This document shows positions 63,702 through 64,000 of a stretch of 64,000 nt of DNA, piece after piece. The stretch spans positions 1,426,001 to 1,490,000 of the forward strand of contig CAWAXW010000006.1 in NCBI GenBank assembly GCA_963786155.1, written 5' to 3'. The notes under the pieces are model-generated. The model searched no databases. It was given only the letters and a program-made list of their open reading frames with translations, and was not told the origin of the DNA. The translations under genes and the position numbers were made by a program. Source of the stretch: CAWAXW01 sp963786155. GTDB taxonomy: Bacteria; Actinomycetota; CADDZG01; WHSQ01. Positions within the stretch are counted from its first letter, which is position 1. Each line of letters starts with the position of its first letter.

Positions 63702-64000
63702 ATGAGCTCGAGGCGACGTCTGAAACGGCCCCAAGCCGGGTCCATCCCAACCCAACCGGGGGTCTACATGTTCCGGGATGGGGCTCGGCGCGTGATCTAC
63801 GTGGGGAAGGCGGCCAACCTCAGGGCCCGGCTGTCCAACTATTTCTCCACCGGCCTCCATCCGCGCACCGAGGCGATGGTCGAAGCCGCTAGAGACCTTG
63901 AATGGATCATGACGAAGACCGAGGTTCAAGCCCTGCACCTCGAGGTCAACCTCATCAAGGAGCACCGGCCGCGCTACAACGTCCGTTATCGAGACGACAA
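63702..64000 (+). CDS. uvrC: Excinuclease ABC subunit C, N-terminal part
   Basis: The nuclease of nucleotide-excision repair, cut by the window end. The GIY-YIG domain is clear: PGVYMFRDGARRVIYVGKAA, then NLRARLSNYFSTG and the catalytic Arg/Glu region TEVQALHLEVNLIKEHRPRY. The ATG at 63702 follows AGGAG by only one base, so the true start might differ slightly. It lies 44 bases after the MCE operon. Confidence 0.93.
   Translation, partial: MSSRRRLKRPQAGSIPTQPGVYMFRDGARRVIYVGKAANLRARLSNYFSTGLHPRTEAMVEAARDLEWIMTKTEVQALHLEVNLIKEHRPRYNVRYRDD

Overview
The window is a high-GC stretch of a bacterial chromosome. It almost certainly comes from the phylum Actinomycetota, from a lineage outside the well-known Streptomyces/Mycobacterium class. 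Evidence is the gene order sepIVA-like / yceD / rpmF / rnc / mutM / acyP / smc / ftsY, a DUF1844 gene beside infC, an MCE operon, a Tad pilus locus, F420 genes and the style of the 16S rRNA. The 16S gene would place it exactly, but I cannot run that comparison. No phage, insertion sequence, CRISPR array or tRNA gene was recognised.

Layout. 1-2745: the end of a riboflavin operon (ribE tail, ribBA, ribH) and hisG. 2742-9662: DUF1844, infC-rpmI-rplT, an rRNA methyltransferase, a small histidine kinase and pheST. 9686-16614: mpg, a broken FG-GAP-type secreted protein gene, a class A penicillin-binding protein with PASTA domains, tyrS and a secreted Ser/Pro-rich protein. 16615-18844: a complete stand-alone 16S rRNA transcription unit with promoter, leader, processing stem, 16S and terminator, and no 23S, 5S or tRNA behind it. 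18919-27369: a Tad/Flp pilus locus. 27452-34395: HU, an F420 pair (cofC and an FrhB-like protein), plsC-gpsA, a Cys/Met-metabolism enzyme and a lone Lrp-type sensor domain. 34512-40695: pckA, dodecin, thiLD, four small envelope membrane proteins and rpmB. 40754-55777: a housekeeping block (recG, rsmD, coaD, division/ribosome/repair genes, smc, ftsY, ffh, rpsP, KH protein, rimM, trmD). 55843-64000: a secreted hypothetical protein, six MCE genes and the start of uvrC.

Expression style. Most operon genes overlap by four bases (NTGA), and three of these junctions would need CTG as start codon. infC appears to start at AUC. At least six genes have a TAnnnT box exactly six bases before the start codon and no Shine-Dalgarno sequence, which points to leaderless mRNAs.

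Most unusual items. (1) The last MCE protein carries a C-terminal M23 (LytM-like) peptidase domain lacking one catalytic histidine. (2) The 16S gene stands alone and is flanked by its own 32-base processing stem. (3) The SMC protein seems to lack the hinge domain. (4) MutM, acylphosphatase and TyrRS each show changed signature residues.

Caution. About eleven single-base frame breaks interrupt otherwise intact genes, including essential ones (rpsP, ftsY). These look more like consensus sequence errors than real pseudogenes, and coordinates of those genes are given across the break.
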